This document shows, piece by piece, positions 1-5,104 of a stretch of DNA of 39,824 nucleotides. The notes under the pieces were generated by a model, which searched no databases, was not told where the DNA came from, and saw nothing but the letters and a program-made list of their open reading frames with translations. The number at the start of each line of letters is the position of its first letter. Position 1 is the stretch's first letter. The DNA is taken from the IMG/VR virus record IMGVR_UViG_3300012010_000001, positions 1-39,824 of that record, one strand, 5' to 3'. A program made the translations under genes and the position numbers. The stretch comes from a virus.

Positions 1-1
1 C

Positions 2-301
2 CCCATCGCCTCCAGCGCGGCGCGTGCTCTCGCGAGGGCGCGGCGCTCGATCGCGGAGATCATGGCGGCCAAGCAGGAACGCGAAAAGCTGCAGGTGGGC
101 GAAGTGGCGGCTGTCGCTGATCACGATCTGCTCTGGGAGGCCGTCACTACGGTGTCGATGGACGTCCTCGACGTGAAGGACACGATATCCGATATCGCCG
201 GTGACCTACGCTTTATCGCCCGCATCTTCCGGGTTCTAGCGGTCGCGGCGCCGACGCTGGCAGCGGTGGCCGCCTTCCTCTCCTACACTGGGATCATATG
301 A
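2..301 (+). CDS. XhlA/hemolysin-like small membrane protein (5' partial)
   Basis: The frame is open to the left edge, so the gene probably starts outside the window; the first in-frame ATG (position 62) has no clear ribosome binding site. The product has an Ala/Arg-rich N-terminus, a helical segment predicted to form a coiled coil (VLDVKDTISDIAGDLRFIARIF) and one C-terminal transmembrane helix (about the last 25 residues). This order, helix then single membrane anchor, resembles XhlA-type proteins that accompany phage holins. It opens a chain of ATGA-coupled small genes: its TGA overlaps the ATG of the next gene. A lysis accessory role is inferred from topology and from its place after the endolysin if the genome is circular. 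Confidence 0.6.
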   Translation, partial: PIASSAARALARARRSIAEIMAAKQEREKLQVGEVAAVADHDLLWEAVTTVSMDVLDVKDTISDIAGDLRFIARIFRVLAVAAPTLAAVAAFLSYTGII

Positions 302-564
302 TCCGATGCGTTCGGCCACACTGCGGCGGGGCGCTACGGACCGACTCGACGGACCCGGAGTCGGAGCTGCTTCGCTGCAATCTTTGCACGCGAGCGTTTG
401 CCGTTGTCTTCGGCGAGGCGGTCGAGATGACCCCGCAGGTGGGGACGAAGGCGGACGACGGCAAGGACGGCCAACACCGCGACAAATATAGCCCTCGAAA
501 GTCGCACGCTAATCCGCATCCAAACTGGCTCCGCGGTCCAGGCCGACCGCCGATCTACCGATGA
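298..564 (+). CDS. Small zinc-ribbon-like protein in the lysis chain
   Basis: An 88-residue protein whose ATG overlaps the preceding stop by ATGA. The N-terminal third has paired cysteines (C-x4-C near residues 4-9 and C-x2-C near 27-30) that could bind zinc. The C-terminal half is polar and basic, with HRDKYSPRKSHANPHPNWLRG and a final GRPPIYR. No membrane segment is visible. Function not recognised. The overlap on both sides supports it as a true gene in one transcript with the membrane proteins. Confidence 0.6.
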   Translation: MIRCVRPHCGGALRTDSTDPESELLRCNLCTRAFAVVFGEAVEMTPQVGTKADDGKDGQHRDKYSPRKSHANPHPNWLRGPGRPPIYR

Positions 565-626
565 TTTGGCGCTGGCTGGCGTGGATCTTCGTCGCAGTCA
601 AGTTCAGAAGGAGGAAGAAGAGATGA
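561..626 (+). CDS. 21-residue membrane micro-protein
   Basis: A 21-codon ORF that begins in the ATGA shared with the previous stop and ends in a TGA that overlaps the ATG of the next gene (again ATGA). The peptide has a Trp-rich hydrophobic half (MIWRWLAWIFVAV) and a basic tail (KFRRRKKR). That is the shape of a short membrane-inserting peptide. The basic tail is encoded by the purine-rich ribosome binding site of the next gene (AGAAGGAGGAAGAAG), so part of the tail could be a by-product. The double overlap is the main support. A toxic or lysis role is only inference. Confidence 0.45.
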   Translation: MIWRWLAWIFVAVKFRRRKKR

Positions 627-793
627 CAAAGTTAGCACCGGAAGAACTGGCCGTTCTGGGCATCGGCGGCGCGTTCATCTTCGCGACGCTGTTCCCCGGC
701 GCGACCAACGAATACGTGCCGAGGCTCGTTGGCTGGCTGGTCGGGCTGGTCATGCTGGCCGTGGCGCTTATCGTGATCGCGCTGAACCGATGA
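623..793 (+). CDS. Small two-TM protein, holin candidate
   Basis: The ATG at 623 is chosen over an upstream in-frame ATG at 566 because AAGGAGGAAGAAG lies just before it. The 56-residue product has a short acidic start (MTKLAPEEL), one hydrophobic segment around AVLGIGGAFIFATLF, a short polar loop (PGATNEYVPR) and a second segment (LVGWLVGLVMLAVALIVIAL). Two membrane helices in under 60 residues fits a class II-like holin or antiholin. Its stop overlaps the next ATG. Confidence 0.6.
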   Translation: MTKLAPEELAVLGIGGAFIFATLFPGATNEYVPRLVGWLVGLVMLAVALIVIALNR

Positions 794-876
794 GCACGTA
801 CATTCGTTTTTACGTGCGCTGCTATACCGGCAAGCACGTCCACCTTCTTGGCGAGAACCATTGGTGCTCAGCATGA
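790..876 (+). CDS. 28-residue micro-protein of unknown role
   Basis: A 28-codon ORF that starts in an ATGA overlap with the preceding gene and ends in an ATGA overlap with the following one. It begins MSTYIRFYVRCYTGKHVHL and contains two cysteines, two of its three histidines in HVH, and several aromatic residues. It has no membrane helix. No family recognised. Support is only the exact overlap at both ends and its place in an unbroken chain. Confidence 0.4.
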   Translation: MSTYIRFYVRCYTGKHVHLLGENHWCSA

Positions 877-947
877 GCGCGGGCGGCCTGATCGTCGCCA
901 TCCTGGTCATTCTTCTGATTCTCTTCCTGATTGGAGCGATTCGATGA
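873..947 (+). CDS. 24-residue single-TM micro-protein
   Basis: A 24-codon ORF coupled by ATGA on both sides. The peptide is almost wholly a transmembrane helix: a short MSAGG start, about 18 consecutive hydrophobic residues rich in Leu and Ile, and a GAIR end. This resembles very small phage or toxin membrane peptides. Three neighbours in the same chain also have membrane segments, so a lysis or membrane-modulating role is plausible but unproven. Confidence 0.5.
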   Translation: MSAGGLIVAILVILLILFLIGAIR

Positions 948-1171
948 ACATTTCCTCGAACGTACACAGATGGCTCGTCGGCCTGGCCGGCGCGCTAACA
1001 GTCGTTAGCGGCGGCTGGGCGGCGATCAATTCGACGACGCTGGGCATCCCGCCGACAGCCGGGGCGGTGATCGCAGCGCTGGCGGGCCTGCTGACGCTGT
1101 TGGCGACTGCGCTGCGCATTGCGACCGACCCACAGCCCGCGCCGCCGTCAACAAACCCGCCGGCCGTCTAG
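944..1171 (+). CDS. Holin-like two-TM protein
   Basis: A 75-residue protein starting at the ATG that overlaps the previous stop (ATGA). It has a short N-terminus (MNISSNVHR), hydrophobic helix 1 (WLVGLAGALTVVSGGWAAI), a loop with GIPPTAG, hydrophobic helix 2 (AVIAALAGLLTLLATAL) and a polar Pro-rich tail. This is typical of small phage holins. It ends the micro-gene chain and is followed by the integrase leader region. The 56-residue protein at 623-793 is the alternative holin; the two may form a holin/antiholin pair. Confidence 0.65.
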   Translation: MNISSNVHRWLVGLAGALTVVSGGWAAINSTTLGIPPTAGAVIAALAGLLTLLATALRIATDPQPAPPSTNPPAV

Positions 1172-1181
1172 CGTATACTGT
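1171..1181 (+). promoter_or_regulatory. Candidate -10 element (TATACT) before the integrase leader
   Basis: GCGTATACTGT contains TATACT, one base from the -10 consensus. No good -35 is visible. The same 11 bases occur in the reverse orientation upstream of the minus-strand dockerin-like gene (36361-36371), also just before a gene start. This supports a shared promoter-type signal, but the match could be chance. Confidence 0.35.
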
Positions 1182-1338
1182 GGCCAGCGCCAACACAGTA
1201 GGACTGTCTGGGGGTGATTCCCCGGCTACCGGCCTGATCAGCCGGGAACGGACACCACTTGCGGCGCTATTCCTTTGTGGAAAGCTGACCTGACGGACTG
1301 TAAAGCTAGCCTTACGCGGTGCCACAATCGGCCCTACA
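1182..1338 (+). other. Non-coding leader with hairpins before the integrase (possible attP region)
   Basis: No ORF is credible here. GGGG-TGATT-CCCC (1211-1223) and CCGGCT...AGCCGG (1222-1245) form adjacent hairpins that share two C bases, and TGTC (1205-1208) can pair with GACA (1251-1254) around them. A further small hairpin is GTAAAG-CTAGC-CTTAC (1300-1315). The stretch lies between the holin-like gene and the integrase, the usual place for a phage attachment site, but no core repeat can be identified without the host sequence. It may instead be a 5' leader that controls integrase expression. Confidence 0.4.
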
Positions 1339-1965
1339 ATGGCCGTCGCCGCACGCCAGCCGCTTCTCTTCTTTGTACCGCCGAGCGTCGTTGAGCCCGT
1401 GAAGGGCCGCAAGCTCCCAAAGTTCCTCTCAGAGGCCGAGCAGGAGCGGCTGGAAGCCGTAGCGGAGCACTCGGGCCCGCGCGACCTGGCGCTGGTGCTC
1501 TGCACGACACGCGCCGGGCTGCGTTGCTCTGAGGTCTGCGCGTTGCGCTGGAAGCACGTCGAGGACGGGCGCGTCCAGGTGGAGCAGGGCAAGGGAGGCA
1601 AGGACAGAGTTATCCCCATGCACGCGCGGCTCTCTGGGGCTCTCGAAGCAGTGCGATTTCTATTACAAAATCGCACTCAGATAGACCGCGAGGGCTACAT
1701 CTTCGCCGGCCGCGGTCCCGGCTCGCACCTGACGGTCAGCGGCGCCGAACGCATCATGGCGCGACTGGGCCGCGCCGCCGGTCTGCCGGGAGAGAAGCGC
1801 CATCCACACGCCGGACGTCACGGCTTCGCGGTGTCGCTCTTGGAAGCCGGCAACGACGTCCGGCGCATCCAGCAGCTGCTCGGGCACTCGTCGCTGGCGA
1901 CCACGATGGTCTACCTCGACCTCACCGCCGAACACCTGCGGTCCGCGGTCGATTCGCTGCGGTGA
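1339..1965 (+). CDS. int: Tyrosine recombinase / integrase (catalytic domain only)
   Basis: Catalyses site-specific integration and, with partners, excision. The 208-residue protein carries the catalytic set in order: Arg62 (AGLRCSE), Lys88 (GGKDRVIP), His157 and Arg160 (HPHAGRH), His183 (LLGHSSLATT) and Tyr192 (MVYLDLT). It lacks the N-terminal SAM-like core-binding and arm-binding domains; most phage integrases are 350-400 residues. The frame is closed upstream by a TGA at 1291-1293, so no longer start is available. ATG 1339 has no Shine-Dalgarno. It is followed by a perfect palindrome that separates it from the convergent minus-strand genes. It could be an XerC/D-like minimal recombinase. 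Confidence 0.9.
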   Translation: MAVAARQPLLFFVPPSVVEPVKGRKLPKFLSEAEQERLEAVAEHSGPRDLALVLCTTRAGLRCSEVCALRWKHVEDGRVQVEQGKGGKDRVIPMHARLSGALEAVRFLLQNRTQIDREGYIFAGRGPGSHLTVSGAERIMARLGRAAGLPGEKRHPHAGRHGFAVSLLEAGNDVRRIQQLLGHSSLATTMVYLDLTAEHLRSAVDSLR

Positions 1966-1983
1966 TATAACAATTTTGTTATA
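1966..1983. terminator. Perfect palindrome between convergent genes
   Basis: TATAACAA-TT-TTGTTATA is an exact inverted repeat of 8 bp arms. It starts directly after the integrase stop and contains the TAA stop of the minus-strand gene (1979-1981). Its position and symmetry suit a bidirectional terminator, although the stem is AT-rich and weak. Confidence 0.45.
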
Positions 1984-2545
1984 ACGCACCCCGCTCCCTC
2001 AGCCAGTCCAGGGCGTCGAAGTTGACCTCCGCCCGCGCCTTGATGGCGTCCTCTATCGCCTTCGCTGGGACTACCACTAATCCCACGAACCCCCACCCAA
2101 TCTCTAACCACTTGTGCAGTGTCCGCTTGTCCAGAATTCCGTGAAGCATCATAAAACGCTCCTCAGCCGGGCCGATGTGGCGCCAGCCGTGCTCGGCCTC
2201 AAACCGGGAACGGCCACGGACGCAGATATCGTCAATCGCGCGGGCGTAGAGCTCGCCGCCCAGACAAAAGTCCGGCAAGAGCGCGAAGCCGCGGCGCAGT
2301 TGCGCCAGCAGCTCGGCGACGGCCGCCCTGTTTTCGAGCTGATAGTCGGCCTGCCCGGCGTTATGATCCCATGCAGCGACCTGCCTATCGGTGGGACCTG
2401 ACTCCGGCCTCGCATGGCCGACCTGCATAAACGACGTGCTGGACAAGTCGGGGTCGGGCACCCGCCGGCGGCTGTCGTGGCGCAGGGCGAGCGTGATGTG
2501 AGTTTGGTGGTGAGCGGCGGCAGCGATCGACGGAAAGACCGGCAC
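1979..2545 (-). CDS. Conserved-looking lysogeny-region protein, unknown function
   Basis: Read on the minus strand from a GTG at 2545, one base after the stop of the upstream gene, giving 188 residues; an internal ATG at 2428 would give 149. The C-terminal 150 residues look like a folded protein (ENRAAVAELLAQLRRGFALL, then ICVRGRSRFEAEHGWRH and MLHGILDKRTLHKWLEIG). No catalytic motif is recognised. It is the last gene of the minus-strand group headed by the repressor, so it is probably expressed in the lysogen. Function unknown. Confidence 0.6.
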   Translation of the reverse strand: MPVFPSIAAAAHHQTHITLALRHDSRRRVPDPDLSSTSFMQVGHARPESGPTDRQVAAWDHNAGQADYQLENRAAVAELLAQLRRGFALLPDFCLGGELYARAIDDICVRGRSRFEAEHGWRHIGPAEERFMMLHGILDKRTLHKWLEIGWGFVGLVVVPAKAIEDAIKARAEVNFDALDWLRERGAL

Positions 2546-2546
2546 G

Positions 2547-2768
2547 TCAGGCCGCGTGGTCGGCGAACGCGGCAAAGAGCGCGAGCAGCAAATCCGGCTC
2601 GCCCCAGACGAGGAGATTACGGGCGCTGTAGGAGCGCTCGAAGCCGCCACAGTCGCAGACAACGGAGAGTCGGTCGCTGTGCTTACGGCGATAGATGCCG
2701 ATGGTGTGGCCGTTGACCGGCTCCTCGTCGGCCCAGGCCACTGTCCAATCGTCGTCCGTCGCGCCCAT
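2547..2768 (-). CDS. Hypothetical 73-residue protein
   Basis: Minus-strand ORF starting at ATG 2768 (MGATDDDWTVAWADEEPVN). The middle contains CDCGGFERSYSARNLLVWG, with a C-x-C-G-G pair; the last third is helical (LLLALFAAFADHAA). No Shine-Dalgarno is seen, so it may be leaderless or read from a promoter in the AT-rich stretch just upstream (2769-2850). The next gene begins one base after its stop. Function unknown. Confidence 0.55.
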   Translation of the reverse strand: MGATDDDWTVAWADEEPVNGHTIGIYRRKHSDRLSVVCDCGGFERSYSARNLLVWGEPDLLLALFAAFADHAA

Positions 2769-2809
2769 AACTGCGTATACATTATCGGGCCGCAGGTAGG
2801 ATTTAGATA

Positions 2810-2835
2810 GTAGCTATAGACGGCTTCTATGCTAC
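2810..2835. other. AT-rich hairpin between minus-strand genes
   Basis: GTAGC-T-ATAG...CTAT-GCTAC forms a 9 bp stem with one bulged T and a 7 base loop. It lies in an AT-rich island within otherwise GC-rich DNA, between the stop of the 72-residue gene and the start of the 73-residue gene. It may be a terminator or an operator. Confidence 0.35.
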
Positions 2836-2852
2836 ATAAGAAATGCCCGGGC

Positions 2853-3071
2853 TCAGTGGTAGAGCTTCGAAGCCTCCAGGAGCAGCGCCGCCTCGTGGCC
2901 GGTGATGCCGGGGATGCGCCGCTTGAGGATCGCCACCGAGAGGGTAGCGGGGTGGGCCTGGCGCAGCGCACAGGCGCACAGCACGAGGCAGGCGGGGCAG
3001 AACGGCATCAGCCCGTCGCAGATGCAGTCGAGCGGACGCGGTTGCCAGTTCTGGGGCGACTTCACTCCCAT
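2853..3071 (-). CDS. Cys-rich hypothetical protein
   Basis: A 72-residue minus-strand ORF from ATG 3071. The N-terminal half is cysteine-rich (LDCICDGLMPFCPACLVLCAC) and could form a small metal site; the C-terminal half reads ILKRRIPGITGHEAALLLEAS. The closest purine-rich sequence (GGGGGAG) lies about 16 bases before the ATG, too far to be ideal. It sits downstream of the repressor on the same strand. The last codons overlap a stretch that matches a tRNA D-arm by chance or descent. Function unknown. Confidence 0.5.
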   Translation of the reverse strand: MGVKSPQNWQPRPLDCICDGLMPFCPACLVLCACALRQAHPATLSVAILKRRIPGITGHEAALLLEASKLYH

Positions 3072-3151
3072 AGCGTTCTGGTAGATGCTCCCCCGGTCGG
3101 TTCGTTGCAGTGGGCGGGAAATGTGTTCGAACTATAACTGATCCGTGTAAA

Positions 3152-3177
3152 GTCCGGCGTCTTTTTCAGACACGGAC
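3152..3177 (-). terminator. Hairpin after the repressor gene
   Basis: Read on the minus strand, GTCCG...CGGAC forms the outer stem and a further short pairing closes a loop of A residues, followed by CTTTAC. It begins 14 bases after the repressor stop and could end or attenuate the repressor transcript. The U-run is poor. Confidence 0.4.
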
Positions 3178-3190
3178 CTCACATTATGTT

Positions 3191-3424
3191 TCAGCCAGCG
3201 CGAGCACCTTGGCGGGCTTCCTTGCGCACCATCCCTACTATGTCGGCAATCGGTTTACCGGTCGCCTCTGAGATGAGACCACAGCGCTCCACGTCGGGCA
3301 GGCGCGACCCACGTAGATAGTGAGCTATCGTGGACTGCTTCGTCCCGAAAGCTACTGCCATCTGTTCCTGGGTTTCGTACACGCTGTCCTCCAAGAGCGA
3401 CCGCAGCCATTCGCGGAAGCTCAT
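3191..3424 (-). CDS. XRE-family repressor (CI-like)
   Basis: Helix-turn-helix protein of 77 residues from ATG 3424 (MSFREWLRSLLEDS). The HTH is visible in ETQEQMAVAFGTKQSTIAHYLRGSRLPDVER, with the usual Q...A...G..QSTI..YL pattern; the C-terminus (ISEATGKPIADIVGM) is short, so no dimerisation/autocleavage domain is present. An upstream in-frame start at 3454 exists but lies in the promoter. No ribosome binding site precedes ATG 3424 and a -10 sits about 9-14 bases upstream, so the message is probably leaderless, as in many prophage repressors. It is divergent from the Cro-like gene and is the likely lysogeny switch. Confidence 0.8.
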   Translation of the reverse strand: MSFREWLRSLLEDSVYETQEQMAVAFGTKQSTIAHYLRGSRLPDVERCGLISEATGKPIADIVGMVRKEARQGARAG

Positions 3425-3431
3425 AACACTA

Positions 3432-3462
3432 GCAATATTGCACGCGGCATGCATAGCGTCAA
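3432..3462 (-). promoter_or_regulatory. Repressor promoter with palindrome over the -10
   Basis: On the minus strand TTGACG (3462-3457) and AATATT (3439-3434) are separated by 17 bases, matching -35 and -10 consensus at 5 and 4 positions. The -10 lies inside the perfect palindrome GCAATATTGC (3432-3441), which could be an autoregulatory operator. Expected transcription start is at or very close to the repressor ATG. Confidence 0.55.
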
Positions 3463-3513
3463 CAATTCTATTCCAAAAGCAATAAATTAACCATTATTTA
3501 GTCAAGCAGGGGG

Positions 3514-3553
3514 TTGCATTCGCAATTTAGGTAGGCTATCGTTGCGAGTGCAA
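3514..3553 (+). promoter_or_regulatory. Early promoter flanked by two TTGC-N4-GCAA operators
   Basis: Two 12 bp palindromes, TTGCATTCGCAA (3514-3525) and TTGCGAGTGCAA (3542-3553), share the half-site TTGC and lie 28 bp apart centre to centre. The first covers a -35-like TTGCAT; TATCGT (3537-3542) is 17 bases downstream. Binding to either site would block the early promoter. The 3554-3588 stretch to the start of the Cro-like gene forms the leader. The AT-rich spacer 3460-3510 completes the divergent control region. Confidence 0.6.
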
Positions 3554-3588
3554 TGGACATGGCGAAGGCAATAGGAAGGAGCGCGCGA

Positions 3589-3789
3589 GTGGTCGTGGAC
3601 TTGAATTTCACCCCGCAGAGAATCAAGGCCCTCCGCGAACGGATGGGGCTGAACCAGACGGATTTCGCGAAAGAGGTAGGCGTAGACCAGAGCACGTTGT
3701 CGCTGTGGGAGTCCGGCGGTCGCAGCCCCGTAGGCCAGCGCGTCCTACAGCGCCTCTTCGAGCTGGACGCGGAGCCCGCCGGTGCCTGA
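3589..3789 (+). CDS. Cro-like XRE regulator
   Basis: A 66-residue HTH protein: FTPQRIKALRERMGLNQTDF then AKEVGVDQSTLSLWESGGRSP, a textbook XRE domain with the recognition helix at QSTLSLWE. The start is set at GTG 3589 because GGAAGGAG (3574-3581) lies 7 bases before it; the upstream ATGs at 3553 and 3559 have no ribosome binding site, and the first overlaps an operator. It is divergent from the repressor and the first gene of the early operon, so it probably acts as Cro. It overlaps the next gene. Confidence 0.8.
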   Translation: MVVDLNFTPQRIKALRERMGLNQTDFAKEVGVDQSTLSLWESGGRSPVGQRVLQRLFELDAEPAGA

Positions 3790-4015
3790 TCGATTCGACT
3801 GGGGACGCGATCCGGTGAAGAACCGCGCACATCAAGCGGTATTGCGTGCCGTCAAAGCTGGCCGGCTAGTCACTCCCGACACGTGCTCGGAATGTAGTCA
3901 GGTCGCGTGGGTAGTTGCTCACCATGATGACCACTCGAAGCCTCTGGACGTGCGCTGGCTCTGCCGCCGCTGCCACGCGCTGCACCACTTCGCGCTGCGA
4001 CAGGCGGCAGCGTAG
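3782..4015 (+). CDS. Zinc-finger / HNH-like small phage protein
   Basis: 77 residues from GTG 3782, overlapping the Cro-like gene. The central motif C-SE-C (TCSECSQ), then VVAHHDDHSKPLDVRWLCRRCHALHH, shows two Cys pairs and a run of His/Asp residues that resembles an HNH-type zinc fold; catalytic activity is uncertain. It may be a DNA-binding or nuclease accessory of early replication. Its TAG overlaps the GTG of the interrupted gene that follows (TAGTG). Confidence 0.65.
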   Translation: MPDRFDWGRDPVKNRAHQAVLRAVKAGRLVTPDTCSECSQVAWVVAHHDDHSKPLDVRWLCRRCHALHHFALRQAAA

Positions 4016-4104
4016 TGGGTAGGCTTCCCGGCGGCCAGAACGGCGAGGGCGCGCCGACGTACAACGCGAAGCTGGACGGCTGCGAGGTCGCGCCGACCTG
4101 CCTG
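4015..4104 (+). pseudogene. 5' fragment of an HTH gene cut by an HNH cassette
   Basis: GTG 4015 overlaps the previous stop (TAGTG), as expected of a working operon gene. Thirty codons follow, ending GCEVAPTCL. The intact-looking gene at 4670 has the parallel string GCEISKLCQLCPLPRCRYE after a similar start (GxNGxxxxY). Here the reading changes exactly where the minus-strand HNH stop codon begins (4105). The most economical reading is an old 5' end left behind when the cassette inserted. The frame stays open to 4677, so a chimeric product is possible but meaningless in sequence. Confidence 0.5.
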
Positions 4105-4641
4105 TTAGACGAAAGCGCCTTTCACTCGATGCCTATGGCGCTGCGAATGCTTGTCAAGAAACTGCCGGGGTCTCCCGCTCGCGTCGTACTTCAGCAACTG
4201 TTTACCACAACCACACGCGCACGCTATTTGTTCGTTTGGCTCGCCAGATTTGCGGCGGCGCGAGTCGGCGGTGCGATGCGCAGCCTTGTGTTCTTGCTCA
4301 GTGAGCAACAGCAAGTTCTCGGGGCGATTATCCGTCTTGTCATGGTTCACGTGGTGGACGTGTTCGCCGGCCAGGGGCCGACCAACAATCTGTCGCATGA
4401 CCCACACGTGCTCCCGCATCCGGCCTTCTGGCGTCCAGATGCGCACGTAGCCGCCGCTATCAATGCGTCGCTCCCCGCCACGCCATTGAGGATGAGTCGG
4501 ACCGGAGCGCGTTGGGCGAGTGGCGGCATTGGCGCATCTGACACTGCAGAACCGGCGCGGCTGACTGACTCGTGCTTGCGTGAAATCGCGACCGCACGAG
4601 GCGCAAGTAACAATCGGGCGGGTCAGCATGGGGCGTCCCAT
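4105..4641 (-). CDS. HNH homing endonuclease with N- and C-terminal zinc fingers
   Basis: 178 residues from ATG 4641; an upstream GTG (4692) would overlap the plus-strand HTH gene. The domains in order are: zinc finger CASCGRDF...RRFCSVRC (residues about 11-36), NUMOD-like stretch (GGYVRIWTPEGR) and the HNH core EHVHHVNHDKTDNRPENL with EHKAAHR. A C-terminal cysteine motif (ACACGCGKQL...GRPRQFLDKH) follows. This is the layout of free-standing phage homing endonucleases of the HNH_3 type. It is on the strand opposite to the early operon and splits it. Lower GC than its neighbours suggests separate origin. Confidence 0.85.
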   Translation of the reverse strand: MGRPMLTRPIVTCASCGRDFTQARVSQPRRFCSVRCANAATRPTRSGPTHPQWRGGERRIDSGGYVRIWTPEGRMREHVWVMRQIVGRPLAGEHVHHVNHDKTDNRPENLLLLTEQEHKAAHRTADSRRRKSGEPNEQIACACGCGKQLLKYDASGRPRQFLDKHSQRHRHRVKGAFV

Positions 4642-4744
4642 ATAGCTACATTCTACAGAGGGCACGGTTATGCCTAAAGGCCCAAATGGCACACCGGTTT
4701 ACTACCAAGATACCGGGTGTGAAATCTCGAAATTGTGCCAACTT
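4105..4744 (-). mobile_element. Putative homing-endonuclease cassette carrying a replacement 5' gene end
   Basis: Boundaries are inferred. The left edge is where the interrupted gene loses similarity (4104/4105). The right edge is where the downstream copy changes from AT-leaning codons (AAA, AAT, ACA, GAT, GAA, TTG, CAA, CTT) to the GC-rich codons typical of the phage (CCG CTG CCC CGC), near 4744. The cassette would contain the HNH gene plus about 25 codons that restore the target gene. Confidence 0.4.
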
Positions 4745-4921
4745 TGCCCGCTGCCCCGCTGCCGCTACGAGGAGCCGAACGGCATCCGGTCAGCCGTCAA
4801 CGCCCCCCGCAACGCGCAGATCATCGAGGCTCGCTCTCTCGGCGTACCGACGTACCTGCTGACCGAGCACTTCGGGATCAGCCTGCGGCAATTCCGGCAC
4901 ATCACGCAGGTAACCGCTTGA
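4670..4921 (+). CDS. Cys-motif HTH protein (rebuilt after insertion)
   Basis: 83 residues from ATG 4670. The N-terminus has a cysteine cluster (GCEISKLCQLCPLPRCRYEE) and the C-terminus a helix-turn-helix (NAQIIEARSLGVPTYLLTEHF, then GISLRQFRHI) like those in sigma region 4 or resolvase tails. It probably binds DNA and may regulate the early operon. The first 25 codons use more A/T than the rest, consistent with replacement by the endonuclease cassette. From 4922 to 5104 I see no convincing gene, apart from a weak 65-codon frame from TTG 4918. Confidence 0.65.
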   Translation: MPKGPNGTPVYYQDTGCEISKLCQLCPLPRCRYEEPNGIRSAVNAPRNAQIIEARSLGVPTYLLTEHFGISLRQFRHITQVTA

Positions 4922-5060
4922 ACGTTTCGACGCCCAACGCCGCTAGAAGCCGTACCCCCCGCGTGCTTGGCGGCATAGTTCCATATCGCGCCGCTCCCGG
5001 AATCGGCTCAGCCTCCTTTTCCGGGGCAGCGTTGGACGTCGAAGCATGTGAGCGAATAAC

Positions 5061-5087
5061 AAAAAGCCCGACGTGGAAGCGCCGGGC
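5061..5087 (-). terminator. Hairpin upstream of the 5105 gene (minus-strand terminator-like)
   Basis: AAAAA then GCCCG...CGGGC with a 12 base loop. On the minus strand this reads stem-loop followed by TTTTT. No minus-strand gene lies to its right, so it may instead be a protective hairpin in the plus-strand leader, directly before the ribosome binding site GGAAGGAG at 5088-5095. Confidence 0.35.
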
Positions 5088-5104
5088 GGAAGGAGAACAG
5101 CAAA

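Noticed and set aside
1026-1676. Long minus-strand ORF over the integrase leader and integrase
   Set aside because: It overlaps the clear integrase on the opposite strand; its composition (Arg/Ser/Ala-rich) is that of a GC-rich shadow frame.
1979-2971. Minus-strand ORF read as a single 330-residue gene
   Set aside because: The N-terminal half overlaps the better 73-residue gene and is low-complexity; only the part from about 2545 downwards looks like protein.
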